Positions 25,110 to 34,438 of a stretch of DNA of 43,835 bases are shown here, in pieces. A program made the position numbers and the translations under genes. The stretch's first letter is position 1. Every line of letters starts with the position of its first letter. The notes beneath the pieces were generated by a model. The model had not been told where the DNA came from and did not search any database. It worked only from the letters and a program-made list of their open reading frames with translations. Origin of the DNA: Crenothrix polyspora (GTDB taxonomy: Bacteria; Pseudomonadota; Gammaproteobacteria; Methylococcales; Methylomonadaceae); the NCBI GenBank assembly GCA_945877505.1, contig CAMDWT010000009.1:1-43835 (forward strand). The letters run 5' to 3'.

Positions 25110-26963
25110 TTAGTTTGTTTCAGCAACCCACTCTAACCACTCACTAAGTACGCACAACGTCCAAATTGCTCGGGCATGATCAGCTTTGCGACGCATGTGT
25201 TCTTGTAATAAATTGACAGCAACGAGAGGATTAACACCAGCGTTTTCTAATAGTGGTGATGATAATTTTGTGTTAGCCCAGTCATATAAAGGTTCGCGTA
25301 ACCAACTACTTAAAGGCACCGAAAGCCCTCTTTTTTTACGATGCACAATATCTTTAGGTAGATAGCGGAGCGCATATTTCTTTAAAAAAACTTTGGTTTG
25401 TAAGCCATTAATGCGCTCTTTTTCGGGTAGCGATGCGGCAAATTCCATGACTTCTTGGTCCAGAAAGGGCGCACGAAGTTCTAATGCAGATTTCATGCTC
25501 GCTCTATCGGCTTTAGTTAATAAGCCTTCTGCCATTGAAGTTTCTAGGTCATGTTGTTGAAGTCTATCAAGCATTTCTGATGATAGATAATGGGCGCTTT
25601 TAATTAAGGGTTGTTTAACACCTAAACGGTTTAAAATTTCAGGTGAGATGCAAGATGTCCACAGTATGTGACGACCAAGAAAATCTAAGTCGTCACCCTG
25701 AATAAACCGCTTAAGCAAAAAAGGTATTGTGACTTTTTTATCGCTAACAGGCCAATTTTCTACGGTATGTCTAATCAACGACCTGATTGAGTTTGGGAGT
25801 CTGGCATAATGTCCAGCGAGCCCCGCACCAAAGTAGGTTGGATAGCCGCCGAACAGTTCATCGGCGCCTTCACCCACTAGGGCAACTCGAACGTCTTGTG
25901 CTGCACGCCTTGCTAAAAGGGCGCTAGGTACCCATGCAGGGTCAGCCAAGGGTTCGCCTACTTGTCGAACTAATTTAGCGATGGTGGGTGGAAAGTCCTC
26001 AGGACGAACCCAAACAGGCACAAAGTCTACGCCAAGTGTATTTGCCACTTGTTCAGCATAATGTCCTTCGTCATATGACGCTTCGGTAAAGCGGAGGCTG
26101 TAGGCTTTAAGTGTTTTTTCAGGGCGGATGGATTTGGTAACGGCGGTAATTAAAGAAGAATCAAGGCCACCACTTAAGAACAAGCCAAAATCAACATCAA
26201 CTTCGCTTTGTTTGTGTACGGCGGCTCTAAAAATCTCATCAAAGGCATCTACAGAGCCTGTTTTTTTTGTGGTTTCTACGGGACTCCATTGCCAATAGCG
26301 TTTGCGATCAACAATGCCAAGATTATTGATGGTTACCATTTCTCCGGGTGAGACTTTTTGAATTTCTGTAAAAGGTGTGTTTGGTGACACAAAAAAACCA
26401 GATTGCAAATAGCCTTGCACGGCATCAGCCTTGATATTAAAAGTATCGGGACTTGACGATACCAGTGCGGCAATGAGTGATGCAAAAGAAATAATACCCT
26501 CGTTGATTGAGAAAAAGAGTGGCCGCTCTCCCGCTCTATCTCGAAAAAGTAATAATTTATTAATGCGTGGATCCCAGATTGCAATAGCAAAAGCGCCTTT
26601 AAGCTTTTCAACGAAAGCCTCACCAAGCTCTAGGTATAAAGCTGGAATGACGGCAACATCCGTAGATTGTTCAACAGTACGCCCACGATTACGTAACCAA
26701 TCTCTTAGTTCAACATGATTGTCAATTTCACCATTGCAAGCCATCATCACGCCGGTATCATGATCAACAATGGGCTGTTTACCATCGCTTAAACCTCGAA
26801 TAGCCAAACGTGTCATCCCAAAAACAGCCGAATGATCACCGTCAATACCGGTATCATCAGGGCCTCGATGCATTAATGCATCAATCATGTGATTAACTTG
26901 TTGGGTAATGGCGATATCGTCTTTAATACCAGATGGAATGACTAAGCCACAAATTCCGCACAT
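25110..26963 (-). CDS. Class II glutamine amidotransferase, asparagine synthetase B-like
   Basis: The 617-residue product starts at the ATG at 26963, so that Cys2 of MCGICG becomes the N-terminal nucleophile of the glutaminase domain; a longer frame to 27047 would bury it. The synthetase domain shows the PP-loop SGGLDSSLITAV, GEGADELFGGYPTYF and RAPFLDQEVMEFA. This is the AsnB fold. Many AsnB-like enzymes next to glycosyltransferases amidate sugars or other carboxylates in surface polysaccharides rather than making free asparagine. The start is one base past the stop of the GT39 gene, so the two are coupled. Which carboxylate it amidates is unknown. Confidence 0.92.
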   Translation of the reverse strand: MCGICGLVIPSGIKDDIAITQQVNHMIDALMHRGPDDTGIDGDHSAVFGMTRLAIRGLSDGKQPIVDHDTGVMMACNGEIDNHVELRDWLRNRGRTVEQSTDVAVIPALYLELGEAFVEKLKGAFAIAIWDPRINKLLLFRDRAGERPLFFSINEGIISFASLIAALVSSSPDTFNIKADAVQGYLQSGFFVSPNTPFTEIQKVSPGEMVTINNLGIVDRKRYWQWSPVETTKKTGSVDAFDEIFRAAVHKQSEVDVDFGLFLSGGLDSSLITAVTKSIRPEKTLKAYSLRFTEASYDEGHYAEQVANTLGVDFVPVWVRPEDFPPTIAKLVRQVGEPLADPAWVPSALLARRAAQDVRVALVGEGADELFGGYPTYFGAGLAGHYARLPNSIRSLIRHTVENWPVSDKKVTIPFLLKRFIQGDDLDFLGRHILWTSCISPEILNRLGVKQPLIKSAHYLSSEMLDRLQQHDLETSMAEGLLTKADRASMKSALELRAPFLDQEVMEFAASLPEKERINGLQTKVFLKKYALRYLPKDIVHRKKRGLSVPLSSWLREPLYDWANTKLSSPLLENAGVNPLVAVNLLQEHMRRKADHARAIWTLCVLSEWLEWVAETN

Positions 26964-26964
26964 C

Positions 26965-28734
26965 TTAATTTCCCGCCGGGGTGGGTAATAATACCGCAGA
27001 GTATTTAGAATCCAGGTCGTTGACCGTAACATTCCGCTCAAGAGCAATTGAATTCAGTATTGATAAATGATTTTTATCGGCAATTAGATAGATTGGATGA
27101 TGACGTGTCGCTAACCAGTTTTGCGATTGTGTCATTGGAACGATACCTTCAGGCCAAGGTTTACCAGAATTTAAAGTAAATATTACATAATTGCTGGTTA
27201 GCTCATTACCGGCATTACTTAAGACAGTAATTAATTGTTTGCGATAAAAGGGCAGTCCATTGGGTAGGCATTCCATGCAAACCAGCTCAGTATCCTTTGG
27301 TAAAGTAGTCGGGATTTTTTTTGCCAAACTACGTGCTGAGCGAGACTCTGCGTAAAGTGATAAGACGTTAAAATTAACCGTCATTAACAGTACTGGAAAA
27401 ATAATGAATGCGGTAAAAATGAGTTTGATACTTCGATACCATAGGGCACAGATAGACAGTATTACAACAAGCCCAAAAGAAAGTGCCATAGGTATAATCG
27501 TAGGTAAAAAAAGATCAATAAGTTCTGGCTTAATTGATAACCTAGTTTTGAGCAAGTCAGGATTAACGGCGACACTTCCTAATAATAGCGCAGCGATAAT
27601 ACTTAACAAAAGTAATGCGACTGTTCCATGTCGTAATATTTTAGCTTCACGGCCAGCATTATTTTGAAGCGCTAGTGCAAAAATACGTGCGGTTAATACG
27701 CCAAGAGCCATGACGGCAGTAAGGATATAACCGGGTAGTTTTGATTGAGAGATTGAAAAAAACAAGACGACAACAATTGTCCAAACAATAAAAAGACGAT
27801 CAGCACGTGACCAATCTTTTCTGTTTCGTAAAGCGACAACAGCTGACTCGGGCAGTAAAAAGCTCCAAGCAAAAAAAGTACTGGCAATAATGGGGGCGTA
27901 ATAATAAAAGGGTGCTGTACGGTGAAATTCTGTGGTTGTAAAACGGGCGACGGATTCTCTCATAATGCCGTAATAAGGGAAGTCTGGGCAAATGAGTGAT
28001 AGTCCAACAAACCACGGTAAGACAATAGCAAAAAAAACAAGCCAATTACGCAGGGCAAAAACACGTTTCATGGCAATAAATCGGCCATCAATACCATTAA
28101 AAATAGCAATCACTAGCGTGGGAATAAGAAAGCCTACAGGCCCTTTAACCAGTGTGGCACAGCCAGCAGTTACTGCACCAATCAAGTACCAGCGGATACG
28201 TTGTTTTCCTTCGCATTCTTCAGCGAGAAAACAAGCAAAAATGGTTGAAGAGACGAAAAAGGCAAGCGTCATATCAAAAATGACAATCCGCGAAAATGCA
28301 ATGTAAAGGGGGGTCGACGATATAATCAATACCGCAAGCATAGCGGTGCGTAAGTCGTACATTTTTCGGCAAAAGAAAAACACGGCGACTACTAATGAAA
28401 AACCAAAAAAAGCGGAAGAAAGTCTGGCAACCGCTTCTGACTCGCCAAACATCGAAAAAGACAGGGCAACGGTCTTAAAGTAAAAAGCGGGTTTATCAAG
28501 GTAAGTCAGTCCGTCATAAGTGGGTACTAGCCAAGAGTGTGATTGACTCATTTCTCTTGCAACTTCAGCGTTGCGCCCTTCATCGGGTGAGATTAACGCT
28601 AATCCACCAAGGTGACCGAAAAGCATGTAGGCACTAAGAATAAAAGTAAACGTCAGCATCCATCGGTTAGATTTTAAAAAAAGCATTTTTTTGTTATCTG
28701 TAGAAGTGGTTGCTTGGGGGGAGGAAAAAGTCAT
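26965..28734 (-). CDS. GT39/ArnT-like lipid-linked glycosyltransferase
   Basis: This 589-residue integral membrane protein has about twelve hydrophobic segments and a periplasmic C-terminal domain. The first periplasmic loop reads SPDEGRNAEVAREM, matching the catalytic Asp-Glu of ArnT and protein O-mannosyltransferases, and LDKPAFYFK follows as in ArnT (usually Y-x-x-K-P-P). Such enzymes move a sugar from an undecaprenyl-phosphate donor to lipid A, protein or polysaccharide. No arn operon lies nearby, so aminoarabinose transfer is not implied. Its partner, immediately downstream, is an amidotransferase. Confidence 0.9.
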   Translation of the reverse strand: MTFSSPQATTSTDNKKMLFLKSNRWMLTFTFILSAYMLFGHLGGLALISPDEGRNAEVAREMSQSHSWLVPTYDGLTYLDKPAFYFKTVALSFSMFGESEAVARLSSAFFGFSLVVAVFFFCRKMYDLRTAMLAVLIISSTPLYIAFSRIVIFDMTLAFFVSSTIFACFLAEECEGKQRIRWYLIGAVTAGCATLVKGPVGFLIPTLVIAIFNGIDGRFIAMKRVFALRNWLVFFAIVLPWFVGLSLICPDFPYYGIMRESVARFTTTEFHRTAPFYYYAPIIASTFFAWSFLLPESAVVALRNRKDWSRADRLFIVWTIVVVLFFSISQSKLPGYILTAVMALGVLTARIFALALQNNAGREAKILRHGTVALLLLSIIAALLLGSVAVNPDLLKTRLSIKPELIDLFLPTIIPMALSFGLVVILSICALWYRSIKLIFTAFIIFPVLLMTVNFNVLSLYAESRSARSLAKKIPTTLPKDTELVCMECLPNGLPFYRKQLITVLSNAGNELTSNYVIFTLNSGKPWPEGIVPMTQSQNWLATRHHPIYLIADKNHLSILNSIALERNVTVNDLDSKYSAVLLPTPAGN

Positions 28735-29053
28735 TGTTTATTTAGTGCCTATGTAGGAAGGTTAAATAAGAATGGCAAGTAGTGGTGCTGATTTTCGTGT
28801 CGAGTAAACTGCTCAATTTATCGTAGATTGATGGGTTGTGAAACCCTGATCTGACGACCTCGCTCGAACAATTGCATTGTACTGAGCCAAACTAAATTAG
28901 GATAATATTATCATAGGCGACATAGGGCGTCGACTAACGGTTAATGTACAAAGACCGCACTGTATAAAAAGTTAGGGTGTCGTGGTTTAATTTAAATCCA
29001 CCGCTACACGTCACCAAAAAATAATAGGATTAAGCTATCTTTGCTAATTCTCT
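28735..29053. other. Intergenic region between the GT39 gene and pepN
   Basis: This 319-base gap holds the promoter region of the GT39-amidotransferase pair and the 3' end of pepN. I see a perfect 12-base palindrome GATAATATTATC at 28901-28912 and an imperfect hairpin around 28984-29003, neither convincing as a named element. No gene was recognised. Confidence 0.45.
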
Positions 29054-31699
29054 TCAAGCCAAACTTTTACTGGCCACCTCATAGACATCTTTAGAGATTG
29101 CTTCAGTGGACATTATTCGTTCTAATTGCGCCTTCATTAGCGTTTGTCTGTTGCTGTCATGGCGTCTCCAGGATGTTAAAGCACTTAACATGCGTGAGGC
29201 CACTTGTGGATTTAAGGTATTAAGTGCAATGATTTGATCAGCTAGAAATTGATAGCCTTGGCCATTATCTGCATGAAAATGTAATGGATTGGCTTGGCTG
29301 AAGGCACCGATTAGGGATCTGACCCGATTCGGGTTTTTTAAATCAAAAGCAGGGTGTTCCATTAAGGCTTGTACCACGCTAAAGGTGTCGGAATGATGGC
29401 TTGAAGCCTGGAGTGCAAACCATTTATCAATAACTAATGCTTCGTCTTGCCATTGTTGATAAAAACGCGCGAGGCAGTCTTGCTTGGCAGGATGTAAACT
29501 ATTAACAATAACGGCTAAAGCGGCCATTTGGTCCGTCATGTTTTTAGCGCTGATGAATTGATGTTGCGACCATTGCTGTATTTCAGACTCCTCAAGTCGG
29601 CCTAAATAAGCCAGGCAAATATTTTTAATACGTCTGCGGCCAATAGCGCCTGAATTAAATAGGCCAGATTCTTCTCGATTATTCTCTAGGTACAGATTTT
29701 TAAAATGAGCGTGTAATGCTTTTGCTAAGGATACTAAAACAAACTCCCTCGCTTTATGGATGGCCTCCACATCAATAATCGGCATTTGTTCAGCGAGATA
29801 AGTTTCCGAAGGTAGGCTTAATAATAAGGAAAAGTAAGATAAATCATCCCATGGCTGATCTAATACCTGTGCGAAGGCTTTGACAATAATAGGATTTATT
29901 TCTAATTTACGGCCATTTTGCACATCTGAAATCAAGCCAGCAATAATTTGTCCGGTAAGTTGCTGTCCCGCTTCCCAGCGATTAAAGGTATCGGTATCAA
30001 AGCTTAATAAAAAGGCTAGCTCTTCAAGACTCCGCTCCATGATCAATTTAACGGGAGCAGAGAAGCCCCTTAAAATTGAAACAATGGGTTGTTCTTTTAA
30101 ATCTTCGAATACAAAGCTTTGCTCGATCTCAGTAAGTTGCAAAATGACTTCATCAGCGGTGCCACCTTGCTGTTTACAAAGAGTTTTAGTGCCATTTTTA
30201 TTGAGTAAGCCGACCGTAATAGGAATGTGAAGTGGCTCTTTAATAGCTTGTCCTGGCGTTGCAGGGCAGTGTTGATTGATGGTTAACGTCAGCGTATAGG
30301 TGGCAGGATTGTATGCTTGTTTGATGGTTAATACGGGTGTGCCGGCTTGTTCATACCAGCGACGGAATTGTGTTAAATCAATAGCATTGGCGGCTTCCAT
30401 TGCATTGACAAAATCATCGCAAGTGACCGCTTGGCCGTCATGGCGGGCAAAATATAAATCACTGCCTTTGCGAAAACCCTCAGCGCCCAGTAAAGTATGA
30501 ATCATACGCACGACTTCTGCGCCTTTTTCATAAACCGTTAAGGTGTAAAAATTGTTAATTTCTATATAGGCATTAGGCCGTATAGGATGTGCCATAGGGC
30601 CGGCATCTTCAGAGAACTGGCGTGTGCGTAAATTAATGACATCTTCTATGCGTTTTACGGCTTTAGAGGTTTGGTCCCCTGTAAATTCTTGGTCACGAAA
30701 TACCGTAAAACCTTCTTTTAAGCTGAGCTGGAACCAATCTCTACAGGTAATCCGATTGCCCGTCCAATTGTGGAAGTATTCGTGGCCGATAACCCCTTCA
30801 ATATGCTCATAATCAGAGTCAGTTGCGGTATCAGGTCGCGCTAGAACAAATTTTGTATTAAAGACATTGAGGCCCTTGTTTTCCATTGCCCCCATATTAA
30901 AATGACCAACGGCAACAATCATATATAAATCTAGATCATATTCAAGGCCATAAACTTGCTCATCCCAGAGCATCGCATTTTTAAGCGATTGCATGGCATG
31001 AGCGCATTTATCTAAGTCATGGTTTTCAACAAAAATCTGTAAGCTGATGTTACGACCAGATTGAGTTATAAAATTATCTTCCACATAGTCTAATTGACCT
31101 GCAACAAGTGCAAATAAATAACAGGGTTTGTTGAAGGGATCTTCCCACGTGACCCAGTGGCGGTTATCGGTTAATTCACCTTGAGCAATTTTATTGCCGT
31201 TAGATAATAAAACGGGATAGCGGTTTTTGTCAGCTGTCAGGGTTGTGGTGAACTTTGCCATAACATCAGGTCTATCGAGAAAATAGGTGATTTTCCTAAA
31301 ACCTTCTGCTTCACATTGTGTACATAACATACCGTTAGAAAGATAGAGGCCTTCTAGGGCAGTATTGGCTTTTGGATTAATGCTATTTTCGATGGTGAGG
31401 ACAAAATTTCTATGTTGAGGGACTTCATGAATGATTAATGAGTCGACTGTCTGTAGGTAATCTTGTTCAGTTAATTCCGTGTCGTCATTTAGAATGACGC
31501 TGAGTAATGTTAGATTTTCACCCGCTAAAATTAAGGGCGCATCACCGGTTTGGCTGTTAGGATTTCTGTATAAAGTTAGCCGCGAGATAACCTTGGTATT
31601 TTCTTCAGACAGCAAAAAATTTAAATCGACATTCTGAATTAAATAATCAGGTACTGTGTAGTCCTTTAAATAAATAGTTTTTGGGCTAGTTTCGCGCAT
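29054..31699 (-). CDS. pepN: Aminopeptidase N (M1 metalloprotease)
   Basis: The 881-residue enzyme removes N-terminal amino acids from peptides in the cytosol. The M1 signatures are intact: GAMEN at about 270-274 and the zinc motif HEYFHNW at about 306-312, with the third ligand in LKEGFTVFRD. Size matches E. coli PepN. I start at the ATG at 31699, giving MRETSPKTIYLKDY, because CAGCAGG lies seven bases upstream; the frame could extend to 31735 but would overlap DUF423 more and match the family less. It overlaps the end of the DUF423 gene by 14 bases. Confidence 0.95.
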   Translation of the reverse strand: MRETSPKTIYLKDYTVPDYLIQNVDLNFLLSEENTKVISRLTLYRNPNSQTGDAPLILAGENLTLLSVILNDDTELTEQDYLQTVDSLIIHEVPQHRNFVLTIENSINPKANTALEGLYLSNGMLCTQCEAEGFRKITYFLDRPDVMAKFTTTLTADKNRYPVLLSNGNKIAQGELTDNRHWVTWEDPFNKPCYLFALVAGQLDYVEDNFITQSGRNISLQIFVENHDLDKCAHAMQSLKNAMLWDEQVYGLEYDLDLYMIVAVGHFNMGAMENKGLNVFNTKFVLARPDTATDSDYEHIEGVIGHEYFHNWTGNRITCRDWFQLSLKEGFTVFRDQEFTGDQTSKAVKRIEDVINLRTRQFSEDAGPMAHPIRPNAYIEINNFYTLTVYEKGAEVVRMIHTLLGAEGFRKGSDLYFARHDGQAVTCDDFVNAMEAANAIDLTQFRRWYEQAGTPVLTIKQAYNPATYTLTLTINQHCPATPGQAIKEPLHIPITVGLLNKNGTKTLCKQQGGTADEVILQLTEIEQSFVFEDLKEQPIVSILRGFSAPVKLIMERSLEELAFLLSFDTDTFNRWEAGQQLTGQIIAGLISDVQNGRKLEINPIIVKAFAQVLDQPWDDLSYFSLLLSLPSETYLAEQMPIIDVEAIHKAREFVLVSLAKALHAHFKNLYLENNREESGLFNSGAIGRRRIKNICLAYLGRLEESEIQQWSQHQFISAKNMTDQMAALAVIVNSLHPAKQDCLARFYQQWQDEALVIDKWFALQASSHHSDTFSVVQALMEHPAFDLKNPNRVRSLIGAFSQANPLHFHADNGQGYQFLADQIIALNTLNPQVASRMLSALTSWRRHDSNRQTLMKAQLERIMSTEAISKDVYEVASKSLA

Positions 31700-32090
31700 T
31701 TTCATACCTGCTGTGATGTTGTTTTTTGGATGCAAAAATAGCGATTAAAACCCAAGCCACAATAAAACTGACTCCGCCTATTGGGGTGAGCATGCCTAAC
31801 CATTTTAAATTGAGTATTGCTAGTAGATAGAGGCTGCCAGAAAATAGGAGTATGCCAAAAAGCATAAGCCAACCTGACCATATTAGTAATTTGGATTCAG
31901 AAAATTGCTGACGCATGAGAGCAATACCAATCAAGCCTAAGGCATGCCACATTTGATAGTTCACGCCAGTTTGATAGACGGCTAATAACTCGGGACTTAA
32001 GATATTTTTTAGGCCATGGGCACCAAAAGCACCCATACCAACACCGATTAATGCGCTTAGCGCACCGAAAAATAAAAAAACGGATTGCAT
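31686..32090 (-). CDS. DUF423 small membrane protein
   Basis: The 134-residue protein has four hydrophobic segments and the DUF423 signatures GAFGAHGLKN near 22-31, YQTGVNYQMWHALGL near 39-53 and the LLFSGSLYLLA stretch. The family (E. coli YgdD) has no firm function. The C terminus, about residues 122-134, is basic and runs into the pepN start. It is preceded by moaB after one base, so moaB-DUF423-pepN form one transcript. Confidence 0.93.
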   Translation of the reverse strand: MQSVFLFFGALSALIGVGMGAFGAHGLKNILSPELLAVYQTGVNYQMWHALGLIGIALMRQQFSESKLLIWSGWLMLFGILLFSGSLYLLAILNLKWLGMLTPIGGVSFIVAWVLIAIFASKKQHHSRYENARN

Positions 32091-32091
32091 A

Positions 32092-32613
32092 TTATTTTTC
32101 CATTAATCTAGGCATGAGTTGAACCAGATTACAAGGTTGGGTGCGGTAATCCAATTGTTCTTTAATTAAGCTATCCCACGCCGTTTTGCAGGCCCCTGAG
32201 GAGCCAGGAAGGCAAAAGAGGTAGGTTGCATTGGCAACTCCGGCAAGCGCTCTGGATTGGATGGTTGACGTTTTAATGTCTTGGTAAGATAACATTCTAA
32301 ATGTTTCTCCAAAACCATCGAGTACTTTATCTAACAAAGGCAAAATGGCTTCAGGCGTGCCGTCTCTGCCGGTTACGCCGGTTCCACCTGTACTTATTAC
32401 GACATTGATATTATCCGCAGCAATCCAGCCTGAAATAAGCGCTCTGATTTGATAAATATTATCAGGAACTATTTTTTTTTCGAGAACATGGTGCCCTGCT
32501 TCTATTGCGCGATCTACTAAGATTTTACCTGACGTATCATCGACATCGGTGCGCGTATCTGAAACGACTAAGATCGCAATAGTTAAGGGAATAAAACTTT
32601 TATCTGTACTCAA
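32092..32613 (-). CDS. moaB: Molybdopterin adenylyl-transferase family protein MoaB
   Basis: The 173-residue product is a MogA/MoaB fold protein, with VVSDTRT near 17-23, VISTGGTGVTGRDGTPEAI near 70-88 and LPGSSGACKTAWD near 136-148, matching MoaB. Enzymes of this fold adenylylate molybdopterin; E. coli MoaB itself lacks clear activity. No other molybdenum cofactor gene is in the window. It begins the moaB-DUF423-pepN run, 96 bases after the protease gene ends on the other side. Confidence 0.94.
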   Translation of the reverse strand: MSTDKSFIPLTIAILVVSDTRTDVDDTSGKILVDRAIEAGHHVLEKKIVPDNIYQIRALISGWIAADNINVVISTGGTGVTGRDGTPEAILPLLDKVLDGFGETFRMLSYQDIKTSTIQSRALAGVANATYLFCLPGSSGACKTAWDSLIKEQLDYRTQPCNLVQLMPRLMEK

Positions 32614-32709
32614 TGCTTAATTCTCAAGGTGTAAAAAATGTTACGGCCAACGTTAACCGAGGTAAGTCTAAAAGCTTGCCCAAGATAACCCTGCGGCATT
32701 GTTTTAGGG

Positions 32710-34074
32710 TTATCTTAACACAACAAAGAAACCTTCCTGCCCACGTTGAATATTAATTAATAAGGGATTGTTGGGGGCGATAACTTTTTGTAATTCAGTT
32801 AGATTGACAATGCGATAGCGATTTGCGGATACGATGATATCACCGGGACGTAACCCCATTTTCCAGGCATAAGATGTCGTTTGTATTTTCTCGATTAAAA
32901 CCCCTTCAAGCTGATCTTTTTGAGTTGAAGATAGTACGGTTCCTTTTAATAAACGATGCAGCTTTTCGCCTGCTAACTGGGGTTGTTCTTTTTTAGCGAT
33001 GGTCGCAACCACCGATTTTTTTTCATTACCGCGAAAATATTCAATATTAACATTGTCACCAATTTGCAATAAGCCAACGATGTTGCGGATATCTTGGCTG
33101 CTTTTAACGGCGCGACCATTAGCCAATACGATAATATCTCCGGGTTCTAGGCCTGCTTTTGCTGCGGGCGAATCACTTTCTATTCGACTGATGGCTGCGC
33201 CGTGTTTGTTATCTAAGTTAAAGGCATTAACTAATTCAGGCGTTAAGTCTTGAGTAGTAACACCCAGCAAGCCACGTTTTACTTCGCCATGCTTAACCAA
33301 TAAGTCTTTAATAGGCATAATCATATTGCTGGGTATCGCAAAACCTATTCCGACATTGCCACCTGTAGGCGCCAGAATGGCGGTATTCATACCAATTAAT
33401 TCACCACGAAGATTAACTAAGGCACCACCCGAATTGCCTGGATTAATGGAGGCATCGGTTTGGATGAAATCTTCATAGCCCTCGATACCAAGACCAGACC
33501 GGCCCAAAGCGCTGACAATACCGGAAGTGACGGTCTGCCCTAAACCGAAAGGATTACCAATGGCAACAACGAAATCACCCACCCGTAGCTGGCTGGAGTC
33601 TGCAATAGGCAGTTGCGTTAAATTTTCGGCGGTTACTTTAATAATGGCAATATCCGCTTCGGGATCAGTGCCTATTAATTCGGCATTAAGTTGCCGACCA
33701 TCATTGAGGGTAACCATGATTTTATCGGCTTTATCAATAACATGATTATTCGTGAGTACTAGACCTTGGCTACTATCTATAATTACGCCCGACCCCAAGC
33801 TGTTTTTTTGTTGCTGACGTGATTGATTGGGGGCCTTAAAAAATTGACGAAAATACGGATCCTGCATTAAGGGATTTTCGTTAACCTGAATATTGGTTGA
33901 CGTGGAAATATTGACCACGGCAGGCATACTATGTTCCAACATAGGCGCTAGAGATGGCAAGGGTTGGCCATCAACGTAAGGTGGTAAGCCAGCCGCTGAC
34001 ACGGTTAAGGAGATGAACAAACAAATGGAAAAGATAGGTGTCAAAAACCGTTGTTTTACTAAAGGTGTACTCAT
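32710..34074 (-). CDS. degQ: DegQ/DegP-type periplasmic serine protease
   Basis: The 454-residue Do-family protease has a signal peptide (about 1-28), a trypsin-like domain with the catalytic triad H111 (TNNHVID), D141 (EADIAII) and S215 (NPGNSGGAL), and two PDZ domains at about 255-345 and 365-450. The LA loop before the protease core is short, as in DegQ rather than DegP. It degrades or refolds damaged envelope proteins. Its promoter should be in the 364-base gap upstream. No sigma-E promoter was confirmed by eye. Confidence 0.93.
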   Translation of the reverse strand: MSTPLVKQRFLTPIFSICLFISLTVSAAGLPPYVDGQPLPSLAPMLEHSMPAVVNISTSTNIQVNENPLMQDPYFRQFFKAPNQSRQQQKNSLGSGVIIDSSQGLVLTNNHVIDKADKIMVTLNDGRQLNAELIGTDPEADIAIIKVTAENLTQLPIADSSQLRVGDFVVAIGNPFGLGQTVTSGIVSALGRSGLGIEGYEDFIQTDASINPGNSGGALVNLRGELIGMNTAILAPTGGNVGIGFAIPSNMIMPIKDLLVKHGEVKRGLLGVTTQDLTPELVNAFNLDNKHGAAISRIESDSPAAKAGLEPGDIIVLANGRAVKSSQDIRNIVGLLQIGDNVNIEYFRGNEKKSVVATIAKKEQPQLAGEKLHRLLKGTVLSSTQKDQLEGVLIEKIQTTSYAWKMGLRPGDIIVSANRYRIVNLTELQKVIAPNNPLLINIQRGQEGFFVVLR

Positions 34075-34258
34075 CAGGATTTCTCAGGAATTGTTAAGGA
34101 TGAACAACAGACAATATAAGGTTGAAAACGTTTAATACAAGAGTGGAAATAGAGAATTATATTTTGCACTGCTAATTGATATAGTTATTACGATTCACAT
34201 AATACTTTGATTTTTTACAGTAAAGATATGCGTTAGTGGATAACTTTAGTCGGTTTTT

Positions 34259-34308
34259 GTAGGAGCGGCTTTAGCCGCGTTTTTTTTCGCGGCTAAAATC
34301 GCTCCCAC
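34259..34308. repeat. REP-type palindromic element
   Basis: The arms GTAGGAGCGGCTTTAGCCGC and GCGGCTAAAATCGCTCCCAC pair over 21 bases each with three mismatches, separated by an eight-T loop. This is the widely scattered TAGGAGCGGCTTTAGCCGCGA palindrome known from Pseudomonas and other gammaproteobacteria. Only one copy is in this window. It is GC-rich against its neighbours. Confidence 0.8.
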
Positions 34309-34386
34309 TGTGTGGTGTTTTAGTGATCAAAAGCCATAGGACTTTTAAGCGTTCTGGTGATTACATTTTAAAAGCACACAAAAATA

Positions 34387-34419
34387 AAAAAGGGCGAGAT
34401 TAGAGGTCTCGCCCTTTTT
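34387..34419. terminator. Bidirectional intrinsic terminator
   Basis: AAAAAGGGCGAGA (34387-34399) and TCTCGCCCTTTTT (34407-34419) form a perfect 13-base stem with a seven-base loop and flanking A and T tracts. It lies 20 bases after the stop of the minus-strand dehydrogenase gene, which it most likely terminates. Confidence 0.9.
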
Positions 34420-34438
34420 ATTTAAGTTGAATAACTCG

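Larger units (their letters stand above)
34075..34438. other. Intergenic region with REP palindrome and terminator
   Basis: This 364-base gap contains the degQ promoter region, a REP-type palindrome at 34259-34308 and the bidirectional terminator at 34387-34419. I saw no reading frame worth annotating. Confidence 0.6.

Noticed and set aside
26964-27047. Longer N terminus for the amidotransferase
   Set aside because: It would add 28 residues before MCGICG and block the N-terminal cysteine nucleophile, and it lies inside the GT39 gene.
27404-28306. Several plus- and minus-strand frames within the GT39 gene
   Set aside because: All are shadows of the membrane protein in other frames, with no independent support.
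28901-28912. GATAATATTATC palindrome as a Fur box
   Set aside because: It lacks the central base and flanks of the Fur consensus, and AT-rich palindromes of this length are common here.
31700-31735. Longer N terminus for PepN
   Set aside because: The family-like start MRETSP has a well-placed ribosome binding site at the ATG at 31699; the extension lies within DUF423.
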